A stretch of 32,158 bases of DNA, from positions 1 through 32,158 of the forward strand of contig NZ_VUMM01000022.1 of the NCBI RefSeq assembly GCF_009696175.1, read 5' to 3'. The position numbers and the translations under genes are program-made. This stretch comes from Floccifex porci. Its GTDB lineage: Bacteria; Bacillota_I; Bacilli_A; Erysipelotrichales; Erysipelotrichaceae. Below are positions 8,301 to 16,487 of this stretch, one piece after another (position 1 is the first letter of the stretch; each line of letters starts with the position of its first letter). The notes under the pieces are model-generated. The model was not told where the DNA came from. It ran no database searches and was given only the letters and a program-made list of their open reading frames with translations.

Positions 8301-8670
8301 AGCTAAAATGATTCAATTTATGTCCGGGCGATATGGAAGTGATGCACTCAATCAGTTTTTAGTCATCGTTTCCTTAATTCTATGTTTTATACAGATTATC
8401 GTTCGAAATTCAATTTTAAATGCATTGATTTTAATTCTATTGATTTATGTGAATTATCGTACTTTATCCAGAAATATTGTCGCAAGAAGACTGGAAAATG
8501 ATAAATTCACAAGACTGATCAAACCATATCAGTTAAAATGGAAATATCGTAAAACCCATAAAGTTTTTCGTTGTAAACAATGTAAACAGATCATTCGTGT
8601 TCCAAAACATAAAGGAACCATTGAAATCACTTGTCCAAAATGTAAAACAAAAGTCACAAAGAGAACTTAA
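8287..8670 (+). CDS. Small membrane protein with C-terminal zinc ribbon
   Basis: 127 aa. A short basic N-terminus precedes two hydrophobic segments (about 24-57), a basic stretch, then a zinc ribbon with two CxxC pairs (CKQC and CPKC, 19 residues apart) ending in a Lys/Thr-rich tail. I chose the ATG at 8287, which has GGAGAG just upstream. It overlaps the end of the J-protein gene by 14 bases, which implies translational coupling. The gene is third and last in the ftsH operon. I do not recognise a named family; a cytosolic metal-binding or nucleic-acid-contacting tail on a membrane anchor is what can be seen. Confidence 0.8.
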   Translation: MNKFKAKMIQFMSGRYGSDALNQFLVIVSLILCFIQIIVRNSILNALILILLIYVNYRTLSRNIVARRLENDKFTRLIKPYQLKWKYRKTHKVFRCKQCKQIIRVPKHKGTIEITCPKCKTKVTKRT

Positions 8671-8683
8671 TCTTTGTGACTTT
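8650..8683. terminator. Bidirectional terminator between ftsH operon and LCP gene
   Basis: A 13-bp perfect stem (8650-8662 with 8671-8683) has an 8-nt loop. On the minus strand it is followed by UUGUUUUAC; on the plus strand only by a weak AU tract. It covers the 3' ends of both convergent genes. Confidence 0.85.
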
Positions 8684-10133
8684 AATTTATATAAGGAATG
8701 TCTTCTCCCTTATAAATGGCCTCTATGTCTTCTTTCGCATTTTGAATGGTGCTTTCATCGGGAATCATTACATACGCATAATCACCCAGTTCATAGGCAT
8801 AAGCTGTGTCTCCTGTTCCATTTAAACTATAGGTATCAATGCTCCAATTTGAAGGATGATTGATCTGTTCTTTGACAAACGATAGAATCTGGCTGGTTTC
8901 CATATTGGTTTGAAACAGATCTTCCATAATATTTAAAATATCCGTAAAATGATTTAATAAATCCGTTGACAGACACTTTTCAATGATTCCTTTCACCAGT
9001 TCCATCTGATTCTTTCCACGCTGCCGATCCCCATCCACATACGCATAACGCTCTCTGGCATAAGCCAAAGCACATTCTCCATTTAAATGATTCTTTCCTT
9101 CCACTACCGAACAGGAATGAAAACTTCCAGAGAGTTCCACATTATAAGGAGAATATACATCCACTCCATCCAATAGATCCACCAATGTCACAATGGTCTG
9201 AAAATTCACTAGTACATTGTAATTGATTTCAATACCCAGTAAGTTTTCAATTGTCTTTTCCGTTGTGGAAATTCCATGCCATCCCGTATGTGTCAATTTG
9301 TCCATTTCTCCATTGGCACAGCCATCACTGGCATCACAGACGGTTTTGACATAATAATCTCTTGGAATGGATAATAAAAAGATCTGATGCGTACCTGGAT
9401 TGATACAAACCACTAAATTCACATCACTTCGAGAATCACTGTCCTCAAATGTCCCTGTACGCGTATCAATTCCACTGATCAAAACTGTAAAAGGTTCTTT
9501 GATCACATCCACAGAAGAAACTGTATTGCTTTGTTGGACATAATATGTATATCGATACACTTCCTGTATTTCCTTTTCAAAATTTTCCATTTCAGAATTT
9601 TCTTCCACAATTTCCAGATACATAGAATCGATACAGATACAATCCAGTAACCCTTCTTTAAAATCATTGATCATATTTTCAGAAGAACTATAGACAACAT
9701 ATTGTGTATCACAATTTAAAGAATCTAGACATTCTTTACTTTTTTCTTCATTGATCGCAAGAATTCCAATTGTACAATTCTTTAAATCCTCTTCTTTTTG
9801 AATCTTACTGTTCTTTAAAGAATAAATCGATAATACTTTTTTCTTTTTTGTATTTGAATCACTGATTTTTGATAAAGTCTGAATGGTTCTATGAATATAA
9901 AAACCACCTAATAAAGATACAATTGAAATCATAATACATAAAATCATACAAATGAATGTATGTTTCTTTTTATAAATAAAATATATAAGAAATAAAAATA
10001 CTATAAATAATCCAATAAAAGCTCCAATATAAATATATGGTAATACATTCATCTGTATCAGTTTAAATATAAAATAAAATATACTTAAAATGGTAAATCC
10101 AAAAATAAAATAATTCTTTTTCATTTCTATCAC
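8682..10133 (-). CDS. LytR-CpsA-Psr (LCP) family glycopolymer ligase, stand-alone copy
   Basis: 483 aa. Three N-terminal hydrophobic helices (about 7-85) are followed by an extra extracytoplasmic domain (about 100-200), then the LCP catalytic domain (about 215-440). LCP hallmarks are present: LISGIDTRTG, the acidic DSDSRSDVN, LSIPRDYY, and the arginine-rich RERYAYVDGDRQRGKNQ. These enzymes transfer undecaprenyl-linked glycopolymers to peptidoglycan. The extra domain resembles a small periplasmic-binding fold (the pattern DLKNCTIGIL ... DCICIDSMYL). A close paralog is encoded in the capsule locus at 26997-28493, with matching architecture. This copy has its own promoter, so it may serve another polymer, such as teichoic acid. 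Confidence 0.92.
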   Translation of the reverse strand: MIEMKKNYFIFGFTILSIFYFIFKLIQMNVLPYIYIGAFIGLFIVFLFLIYFIYKKKHTFICMILCIMISIVSLLGGFYIHRTIQTLSKISDSNTKKKKVLSIYSLKNSKIQKEEDLKNCTIGILAINEEKSKECLDSLNCDTQYVVYSSSENMINDFKEGLLDCICIDSMYLEIVEENSEMENFEKEIQEVYRYTYYVQQSNTVSSVDVIKEPFTVLISGIDTRTGTFEDSDSRSDVNLVVCINPGTHQIFLLSIPRDYYVKTVCDASDGCANGEMDKLTHTGWHGISTTEKTIENLLGIEINYNVLVNFQTIVTLVDLLDGVDVYSPYNVELSGSFHSCSVVEGKNHLNGECALAYARERYAYVDGDRQRGKNQMELVKGIIEKCLSTDLLNHFTDILNIMEDLFQTNMETSQILSFVKEQINHPSNWSIDTYSLNGTGDTAYAYELGDYAYVMIPDESTIQNAKEDIEAIYKGEDIPYIN

Positions 10134-10141
10134 CTATAGAC

Positions 10142-10170
10142 ATGATACAAAATGAAAAAGTAAATTTCAA
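10142..10170 (-). promoter_or_regulatory. Promoter of the stand-alone LCP gene
   Basis: Minus strand: TTGAAA (10165-10170), a 17-bp spacer and TATCAT (10142-10147). It lies just upstream of the LCP start, whose ribosome-binding site is AGGTGA. Confidence 0.6.
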
Positions 10171-10191
10171 ATTCTATAATATTTCAATTTA

Positions 10192-10200
10192 TGTTAGAAT
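10192..10200 (+). promoter_or_regulatory. Extended -10 promoter of the HAD gene
   Basis: TG-T-TAGAAT fits the extended -10 form TGnTATAAT. No good -35 box is seen, as is usual for this promoter class. The gene start is 25 bases downstream. Confidence 0.55.
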
Positions 10201-10224
10201 CTTTAAAGGATGAAGGAAGAATGT

Positions 10225-11013
10225 ATGAAAAAAATTGTATTTTTAGATTTAGATGGAACGTTCTGGGAATTTGAAAAAGTCCCAGAATCGGCTTTAAAAG
10301 CCATAAAATCCGCAAAAGAAAACGGACATAAAATATTTGTGAATACAGGAAGAACAAAATGTGAAGTACCGGATTCCTTATGGGAATTGAATTTAGATGG
10401 ATACTGTTTCTCTGCTGGAAGTGAAATTTATTTAAACAAAGAACGAATCTTATATCAGCCATTAGGTGTTAAAATTGCCAAAGAGATTCAGAATATCATG
10501 GAGAAATACCATTGTGCGTATTCAATGGAAGGATCCAATGTGACCTTTATAAATGAATTAAATCGTATACGTATGGCTGAATTTTCAAAAGAAAATCGAA
10601 TTGGGAATCACTTTATATCTTTTCCAGATGTCAATTTAATGAAAGAAGAAGATTATAAACAGATCATGAAAATTTCCATTCATTTAGAAAAAGAAGAAGA
10701 CAAAGAGAAGATTTTAAAAGAATTACCAGAAGAAGTCTTATATACAGAATTTCGTAAATTCGGTGGAGAAATCACTTTAAAACAGTACAATAAAGCAACA
10801 GCCATTCAATTTTTAGAAACCTATTTTCACAATGAATACAAGTCCATGGCTATAGGAGATTCAGAAAATGACATTCCTATGTTGAAATACGCTCAGATTT
10901 CCATTGCGATGGGAAATGGAAGTGATTGTGTAAAAGAAATATGCGATTATGTGACCGATGATATCAATAAAGATGGGTTGTATAAAGCTTTTTATCATTA
11001 CCACTTAATTTAA
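10225..11013 (+). CDS. HAD-superfamily hydrolase, Cof type
   Basis: About 262 aa. Motif I is FLDLDGTFW at the N-terminus (nucleophile and acid/base aspartates), motif II is NTGR, and motif IV is GDSENDIPML near the C-terminus. A class IIB cap lies between. Such enzymes dephosphorylate sugar phosphates, nucleotides or flavin precursors; the substrate cannot be read from sequence. I place the start at 10225 because GAAGGAAG lies six bases before it. The in-frame ATG at 10210 would have a ribosome-binding site with no spacing. It stands alone between divergent LCP and convergent vanZ genes. Confidence 0.9.
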   Translation: MKKIVFLDLDGTFWEFEKVPESALKAIKSAKENGHKIFVNTGRTKCEVPDSLWELNLDGYCFSAGSEIYLNKERILYQPLGVKIAKEIQNIMEKYHCAYSMEGSNVTFINELNRIRMAEFSKENRIGNHFISFPDVNLMKEEDYKQIMKISIHLEKEEDKEKILKELPEEVLYTEFRKFGGEITLKQYNKATAIQFLETYFHNEYKSMAIGDSENDIPMLKYAQISIAMGNGSDCVKEICDYVTDDINKDGLYKAFYHYHLI

Positions 11014-11044
11014 ATGACAGGATCCATCATCCTGTCATTTTTTA
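11014..11044. terminator. Bidirectional terminator between HAD and vanZ genes
   Basis: A 10-bp perfect stem (11014-11023 with 11029-11038, arm ATGACAGGAT) has a 5-nt loop. On the plus strand it runs directly into a series of T. It begins right after the HAD stop and overlaps the vanZ stop. Confidence 0.9.
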
Positions 11045-11535
11045 AATAAAGATAATATCAATACCGATAAAGAAGAACCACTTAAATCAATCAATACATC
11101 CTTTTTAGACATCGTTCTTCCAATAATATGTCCCTGATGAAATTCATCTATACACGCAAAGAAGAAACAAATCAGTAACGTAATCAAAATTCGTTTTCCC
11201 TTTCCAAGGGATAACATACATAAAGATAAGTAAATCATAAAGGACATACAAAAATAAATAAGAAAATGAGCCAATTTACGCATCGTTAAGTTCCAGTCAC
11301 TTCCATAAGGAGAATATAAAATAATATAACCCTTTATTCTTTTCGCAAGTGAATACCCTTTTGGTGAAGATCTCAATGTCTCTTTCACTTCTTCTTTTAA
11401 AGATTCCGTTACAATACTGGAACGATTCGAAGAAGTAAAACCATCCTCAGAACTTAAAGAATACATCAGAACCACCACAAATAAAGCACATAAAACAAAT
11501 ACAGTAAACCAGATCCCTTTCAATATATGTTTCAT
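11035..11535 (-). CDS. VanZ-family membrane protein
   Basis: 166 aa. One N-terminal helix (about 7-27), a polar extracellular stretch, then three closely spaced helices (about 92-165). The VanZ signatures are visible: RKLAHFLIYF, and DEFHQGHIIGRTMSKKDVL shortly before the last helix. The prototype raises teicoplanin tolerance, but most family members have unknown envelope roles. The gene is monocistronic with GAGGGG as its ribosome-binding site. The promoter carries an inverted repeat directly upstream of the -10 box. Confidence 0.88.
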   Translation of the reverse strand: MKHILKGIWFTVFVLCALFVVVLMYSLSSEDGFTSSNRSSIVTESLKEEVKETLRSSPKGYSLAKRIKGYIILYSPYGSDWNLTMRKLAHFLIYFCMSFMIYLSLCMLSLGKGKRILITLLICFFFACIDEFHQGHIIGRTMSKKDVLIDLSGSSLSVLILSLFKK

Positions 11536-11551
11536 TCAAATCCCCTCATTT

Positions 11552-11588
11552 ATTATATCAAATCGTCCTATAAATATTAATACGATTT
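11552..11588 (-). promoter_or_regulatory. vanZ promoter with operator-like inverted repeat
   Basis: On the minus strand a perfect TATAAT lies at 11552-11557, seventeen bases before the gene start. A 7-bp inverted repeat, AAATCGT...ACGATTT (11560-11566 and 11582-11588), fills the -35 to -10 spacer. No consensus -35 box is seen. The arrangement suggests control by a dimeric regulator that is not in the window. Confidence 0.5.
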
Positions 11589-11719
11589 AATAAACTATAT
11601 TATTGTAGTTACTTATAACACAGTTTCATTCATATAATACATTTATATGTACTTTTTTAATTGAATTTTATAAAATAATATGTGTGTAATCATAACTTCT
11701 TCTTACTTACACACTCTAT

Positions 11720-11783
11720 AAGAATGCGACAATATTTCAATACATATCTCAATACATACTTCATATTTCATTGTCGCATTCTT
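11720..11783. repeat. 14-bp perfect inverted repeat with tandem-repeat loop
   Basis: AAGAATGCGACAAT at 11720-11733 pairs perfectly with 11770-11783. The 36-base interior holds TCAATACATA twice in tandem at a 12-base period. On the plus strand the second arm is followed by TTTCGTTTT, so it could act as a terminator, but no gene upstream on that strand needs one. It may also be a tiny mobile-element relic or a small RNA. Function unknown. Confidence 0.55.
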
Positions 11784-11909
11784 TTTCGTTTTATATTCTC
11801 TTTTGACAAAGAGTTTAGCATTTCTTGTGATGACATAATTAACACTTATATATCTTTATTTTCAGATGCTAAATTTTACATCATCTACCACCAATCATTG
11901 ATTTTCTAA

Positions 11910-12203
11910 ACATTTATTAACAATACCTTTAGAAATTCTTCTTTGTTCCTTCAACAAAATATTTATCCTATTGATCTACTTTTTGAACTTACAAATGCAC
12001 TGGGAATTTCAGATGATAATCTTTTAGTAGACAATCTTACCCATTCCATTTCCAAAGCAGATTCATAGATACACAAGTTGTTGACTGATTTCAACAAGTC
12101 AGAGGAAGAAATCCTCACAGAGATGGTAAAAATCCTTTACAGATCAGGATCTAAAAAGATAAAAAAAGCCCGCGAAGACCACATTTTGTACTCCAAAAAT
12201 TAA
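11910..12203 (+). pseudogene. Decayed XRE/Rgg-like HTH regulator
   Basis: One frame from 11910 to the TAA at 12201 reads like the end of an HTH regulator and its C-terminal helices. The stretch YPIDLLFELTNALGISDDNL is typical of the last HTH helices of Cro/CI-type proteins. It is followed by an in-frame TAG at 12066-12068 and then, in the same frame, IHKLLTDFNKSEEEILTEMV. The same frame continues upstream past another stop (TAA 11907-11909) into CDDIINTYISLFSDAKF, weakly HTH-like, back to about 11790. Two in-frame stops without a frame change indicate recent nonsense decay. The 3' end runs into the capsule-operon terminator. No start codon or ribosome-binding site is evident. Confidence 0.55.
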
Positions 12204-12230
12204 GGAGTACTCTCTGTGCTACACGCGAGC
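12161..12230 (-). terminator. Terminator of the capsule operon
   Basis: On the minus strand a long imperfect hairpin ends with seven U. The base stem is GCTCGCG/CGCGGGC (12224-12230 with 12168-12174, one G-U pair). CACA/TGTG and a 7-bp apical stem (12188-12194 with 12204-12210, arm GTACTCC) lie inside. It sits 30 bases after the flippase stop and closes the whole locus. Confidence 0.85.
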
Positions 12231-12259
12231 ATTATAATTATAAATATAAACGGTATAAC

Positions 12260-13735
12260 CTATTTGAAAAGGTGACGAGAAAATTTACTTTTCTTCACTA
12301 ACTTACCAACAACCATATTCCATATTTCTACAATCATTTCTTCCTTACGGATAAGGAGATATACTCCATAGATTCCGAAGAAAAGCATTGCAGAAATCAC
12401 TAGAGTCAAGAATGATCCTAATCCAAGCATTTTAACCCACAGTGATGCTACAGTTCCTAAAATGAGCGTGAAAGTTATTCTTCCATAGTGAATCTGTTTG
12501 AGTGTTTCTGCAACATCATCTTTAAGAGCAATATATTGAACAACTAAGACGACAAATTCTGCCACTAATGTTCCGATTGCAGCACCAGCAGATGCAAACC
12601 TAGGAATTAACAATGCGTTGATTATCACATCAACAATAGCACCTGCTATTTCTGAATATAATACTACCTTTTCTTTCCCCAGTGGCACTAACATTTGTAT
12701 GCCAAGGATATTTGTAATTCCTATGAACAATAATGTCGGCATTATAATCTGCATCGGTAGAATAGACCCTGCATAAGCACTTCCGGAAAGAAAGAATATG
12801 CCTTCCTTCGCATAGAACATGAAATATAGCGCTAATGGCGACGCAATAAGAAGCACAAATGATAGAGCCTTTTTAGTTATCCTTTTAAACTCATCTATTA
12901 ATCCATTCTCAATATAGTAGGATGCTCTCGGCAATAGAACCGCCCCCAGAGAAGTTACAATGGAAACAAGAATGGTTTTTATTTTTACTGCAGCATTGTA
13001 GTAGCCTACATCAGTGTCTGTTTTCATAAAACCAAGCATTACTGTATCGAGATTAGTATATATTGTTGTGGCACAAGCCATAGCAAAAAAGGTTCCAATT
13101 GGTTTAAAATGTCGCTTAAAATTATATCCACCAACAGGATTTAAATCGATATACTTATGTACATTGATAAAATTAAAAATATTAGAAGCAGAGGCAGCAA
13201 GAATTGAAATACCACCATAAATTACATAATCAGATTTTTTATGGATTAGTAAAAACATTGAAATTAAAGCAATAAACTTAAATATTACAGATCGAATTGT
13301 AATATATGTGTATTGTTCCAAAGCCTTATATAACCACTCCATACCAATAGAAGTAAGGATGATGGTAAAACTCACAATTACATAAAGTGTTTTCTCGCTT
13401 TGTAAACGCGGCACAAACGCAATTGCGATAAAAAGAATAACATAAGAAATTGCGCTCATTATTAAATTAATGATAAGTAGCTCCTGCGCTGTCCTTGTTA
13501 GCTCTTCTCTATTGTCTCTTACTTTAGCACAAGCCCTAATTCCGTATGTAGGAATCCCTAGCTGAGCAAACATTGAAAAATATGAAATTAATGAAGTGGC
13601 AAACGATACTTTTCCAGTTCCTTCAGGAAGAAGAATACGAGAAACATACGGAAACGTAATTAAAGGGAAGATAAATGACGACATAGTCAGTATCATATTC
13701 ATAATTACATTCAGTTTTAAAGATTTTTGTTTCAT
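12260..13735 (-). CDS. wzx: Wzx-type polysaccharide flippase
   Basis: The 491-aa integral membrane protein has about 12-14 hydrophobic segments over its full length. The N-terminus has the usual pattern for the polysaccharide-synthase (MOP/MATE) family: NMILTMSSFIFPLITFPYVS, then RILLPEGTGKVSFA. It should flip undecaprenyl-linked repeat units to the outer face, where Wzy joins them. It is the last gene of the operon, 25 bases after glf. The ribosome-binding site is GGTGAG. Confidence 0.9.
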   Translation of the reverse strand: MKQKSLKLNVIMNMILTMSSFIFPLITFPYVSRILLPEGTGKVSFATSLISYFSMFAQLGIPTYGIRACAKVRDNREELTRTAQELLIINLIMSAISYVILFIAIAFVPRLQSEKTLYVIVSFTIILTSIGMEWLYKALEQYTYITIRSVIFKFIALISMFLLIHKKSDYVIYGGISILAASASNIFNFINVHKYIDLNPVGGYNFKRHFKPIGTFFAMACATTIYTNLDTVMLGFMKTDTDVGYYNAAVKIKTILVSIVTSLGAVLLPRASYYIENGLIDEFKRITKKALSFVLLIASPLALYFMFYAKEGIFFLSGSAYAGSILPMQIIMPTLLFIGITNILGIQMLVPLGKEKVVLYSEIAGAIVDVIINALLIPRFASAGAAIGTLVAEFVVLVVQYIALKDDVAETLKQIHYGRITFTLILGTVASLWVKMLGLGSFLTLVISAMLFFGIYGVYLLIRKEEMIVEIWNMVVGKLVKKSKFSRHLFK

Positions 13736-13760
13736 ATGTTTCTCACCAACTCCAAACGCT

Positions 13761-14873
13761 TTATTTTAACTCCGCTTCACACTTATCTAACACAGATGCA
13801 ATTACAGCATCCATATCGTAATATTTGTATTCTCCTAATCTTCCACCGAAGATTACGTTTTCTTCCTTATCTGCCAGCTCCTTGTACTTCTTGTACAAAG
13901 CACCATTCTTTTCATCATTGACTGGATAGTAAGGTTCATCTCCCGGTTTCCATTCGCTAGAGTACTCTCTACTAATTACTGTCTTTGGAAAATCACTTCC
14001 ATTCTCATCCTTACCAAACTCGAACCATTTGTGTTCAATAATTCTGGTCCACGGAGTTTCTCTATCCGTATAATTCACTGCAGCATTTCCCTGGAAGTTA
14101 GGTTTATCCAATACTTCTGTTTCAAATCGAACAGAACGGTACTCTAAATAACCAAGAGAGTAATTGAAGTAAGCATCAATTGGGCCAGTATAAACAACCT
14201 TTTTTGCCATACCATCCCATTTTGCTTTGTCCTCCAGATAGTCTTCTCCTAATTTGACCTCAATTCCATCTAAGATATTCTCAATCATCTTGGTGTATCC
14301 ACCAACCGGAATTCCCTGATAAAGAGCATTGAAATAGTTGTTGTCAAAAGTTAGACGAACTGGAAGACGCTTGATAATAAACGCAGGAAGATTCTTGCAA
14401 TCTCTTCCCCACTGCTTTTCGGTGTAGCCTTTAATCAACTTCTCATAGATATCTCTACCAACTAAAGAGATTGCCTGTTCTTCCAGATTCTTTGGTTCAC
14501 CTTTTACTTCTTGTTTTTGCTCCTCAATTTTCTCCAATGCCTCTTCAGGAGTTACTACTCCCCACATCTTATTGAATGTGTACATATTGAATGGTAAGGA
14601 ATAAAGTTCACCTTTGTAGTTTGCTACTGGAGAATTAGTGAATCGGTTGAAGGTTGCAAACTGAATGATATAGCCCCAGACCTTCTGATTGTTGGTGTGG
14701 AAGATATGCGCGCCATACTTGTGAACGTTAATCCCTTCAACCTTCTCCGTATATATATTCCCGCCTACGTTATCTCGCTTATCGATAACAAGGCACTTAT
14801 ATCCTTTGTTTGTTGCCTCTCTGGCAAATATTGATCCGTATAAACCGGATCCCACTATTAAATAATCGTACAT
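13761..14873 (-). CDS. glf: UDP-galactopyranose mutase
   Basis: The 370-aa flavoenzyme converts UDP-galactopyranose to UDP-galactofuranose. The FAD-binding Rossmann motif is at the N-terminus (DYLIVGSGLYGSIFAREA), followed by DKRDNVGGNIYTE and HKYGAHIFHTNN. NFQGNAAVNYTD and the C-terminal GGRLGEYKYYDMDAVI match the family closely. I use the ATG at 14873, with TGAGGA eight bases upstream. An in-frame ATG seven codons earlier would add an atypical acidic leader. It lies next to a probable galactofuranosyltransferase. Confidence 0.97.
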   Translation of the reverse strand: MYDYLIVGSGLYGSIFAREATNKGYKCLVIDKRDNVGGNIYTEKVEGINVHKYGAHIFHTNNQKVWGYIIQFATFNRFTNSPVANYKGELYSLPFNMYTFNKMWGVVTPEEALEKIEEQKQEVKGEPKNLEEQAISLVGRDIYEKLIKGYTEKQWGRDCKNLPAFIIKRLPVRLTFDNNYFNALYQGIPVGGYTKMIENILDGIEVKLGEDYLEDKAKWDGMAKKVVYTGPIDAYFNYSLGYLEYRSVRFETEVLDKPNFQGNAAVNYTDRETPWTRIIEHKWFEFGKDENGSDFPKTVISREYSSEWKPGDEPYYPVNDEKNGALYKKYKELADKEENVIFGGRLGEYKYYDMDAVIASVLDKCEAELK

Positions 14874-14993
14874 TATTAATTCCTCATTTTCCAAGATACT
14901 GTTACAGCGCGAAAGAATTCGTCCTACTTATGAAACACTAGCTTTCAATCTAATTTAAAATATCTATAACACTTTAAAAAGTTGATTGGTTAA

Positions 14994-15027
14994 GACAGCT
15001 TAGTGAGTTTTCACATTTAAGGCTGTC
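14994..15027 (-). other. Stem-loop in the gap between glycosyltransferase and glf
   Basis: GACAGCTTA (14994-15002) pairs with TAAGGCTGTC (15018-15027) with one bulged G. GTGA/TCAC (15003-15006 with 15011-15014) extends it. No U-tract follows on the minus strand, so it is unlikely to be a terminator. It may be an mRNA-processing or stability element in the 194-base gap. Confidence 0.45.
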
Positions 15028-15067
15028 CTCAAATTTCTTTCACACTAACTAGCCTCTAAATTAATCT

Positions 15068-16114
15068 TTATATATTTTGAATTCTTCTGAGAGCCTCTTC
15101 CAACGCCCTTTTTGAATAGAAACCACTTCTTAACTTTATAGATTCTTCATTTACACGTGAACATATTTCGTCATATTGATCTTTGCTCATATTAGATATA
15201 AGCTCCGCACACTCAGTTAAACTATTTACACATAATCCTATTCCCTTTTCTTTAACAAAAGTCGCTAGTGCAGCCTCTTTCCAAATAACTACAGGAACTC
15301 CAGACGATATATATAACGATAACTTATGTGGATTATTATAACGAAGATAATTACCAGTATTGCCATCACAAGTATCTATGCTTGTGCCGTCCCACACCAA
15401 ACCAAAACCTGATGTAAACTGTTCAGAAAGTTCTTCAGGCTTAAAAGCCCCATGATATGCAATATTCGGGCTTGCATTATTCTTGTAATTCACACCATAT
15501 AAATCAAAATTCAAATTGCTTACATTCTGGATTTCGCCCAAATATGCCGATTTGCTCAAATCTAAATTTCCTGCGATTATAATATTGTTCGCAAAATTTT
15601 TTTCATTAATTGGTGAGTCAGATAGATAATCAAATATTTCTAGTATAACAATTTTGCTTTCACCAACACCTTTATCTTTCAACCATTCTTTCATTTTAGA
15701 ATTATGTACAATAAACTGGTCCGCTACCCTCACCATAAACTCAAACTCAGAACGATTGTGTTCGTTGTAGACGGAATTTCGTAACTCTTCGATATCATGA
15801 ATTAATGAAATAACTTTTACATTTTTTCTTTCCTTGAGTTTTAATATGTTTTTTTCCCTATTACATTGTCTATTTCTAAACGGATGTTGCAATAAAATAA
15901 CAGAGTTATCCTCAACTTCTTTATATAATTGGGACCATTCAAAAAAATACCTGATTTGATTCACTATTTTACTAAAAATATTATTTTTCGCCTCAATATG
16001 ATGAACATATAATGGTTTAAAGTTCATTTTTTCAGCAATCGAGGTAATATCTGCTGTTGCCTTGCTTCCAGCATTAAATGCATTCTTATTGCTTTCTACT
16101 ACTTGATATAGCAT
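15068..16114 (-). CDS. Probable galactofuranosyltransferase
   Basis: About 348 aa. The sequence resembles beta-1,6-galactofuranosyltransferase/Gtf3-like enzymes with a GT-B fold. It begins LYQVVESNKNAFNAGSKA and has the mid-protein pattern VISLIHDIEELR. In the C-terminal half the donor-site region reads NYLRYNNPHKLSLYISSGVP. Adjacent glf would supply UDP-Galf, which supports the assignment; the exact linkage is unknown. I put the start at 16114 because AGGAGG lies nine bases before that ATG. The ATG at 16123 would be one base from the same site. Confidence 0.75.
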   Translation of the reverse strand: MLYQVVESNKNAFNAGSKATADITSIAEKMNFKPLYVHHIEAKNNIFSKIVNQIRYFFEWSQLYKEVEDNSVILLQHPFRNRQCNREKNILKLKERKNVKVISLIHDIEELRNSVYNEHNRSEFEFMVRVADQFIVHNSKMKEWLKDKGVGESKIVILEIFDYLSDSPINEKNFANNIIIAGNLDLSKSAYLGEIQNVSNLNFDLYGVNYKNNASPNIAYHGAFKPEELSEQFTSGFGLVWDGTSIDTCDGNTGNYLRYNNPHKLSLYISSGVPVVIWKEAALATFVKEKGIGLCVNSLTECAELISNMSKDQYDEICSRVNEESIKLRSGFYSKRALEEALRRIQNI

Positions 16115-16123
16115 AAAATTCAT

Positions 16124-16487
16124 CCCTCCTGTTACTATATTTAGAAGCTGGCGTAAAGCTCACTGTCCTAGCCAATACAACAGGAGCAAACACACCACTG
16201 TCATTACAAAAAGTTTCTTCTGACACGTTTTCAAGTATCATAAAATAATGCGAAATCTTCTTTATTTTCACACTGCAACATTTGCTTTTACATCCTGCTA
16301 TTTCTTTTTTGTCTACTATAGACGCATCCTTTAAAATCTGACTCTTCGAATTATAACCATTGCTTCAAACAGCGGCGGATTGACTTTCCTCCTTCTTGTG
16401 TTTTTCTACTTGCTTACGGAAATGTTCCTTCACATTTTCTATTATTATATTTCCTCCCACAACAACAATTCTTTCATAGTATTCTTT
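16124..16487 (-). other. Intergenic stretch with decayed coding sequence
   Basis: These 364 bases hold no intact gene. On the minus strand, directly after the GT2 stop and in the same frame, 40 codons stay open to a TGA at 16365-16367 (KEYYERIVVVGGNIII and a Lys/Glu-rich end). Then an open frame without a start runs from about 16364 into the next gene (pieces: SQILKDASIVDKKEIAGCKS and SEETFCNDSGVFAPVVLAR). I recognise neither piece. They look like leftovers from recombination or deletion in the variable capsule block. The AGGAGG for the next gene lies at the left edge. Confidence 0.4.

Noticed and set aside
11550-12260. Search for a CRISPR array, tRNA or riboswitch in the gene-poor stretch
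   Set aside because: No regularly spaced repeats, no cloverleaf and no aptamer-like conserved core were seen; only the inverted repeats and pseudogene reported.
14994-15027. Stem-loop considered as a terminator before glf
   Set aside because: No U-tract follows on the transcribed strand, and glf and wzx have no evident promoter after it.
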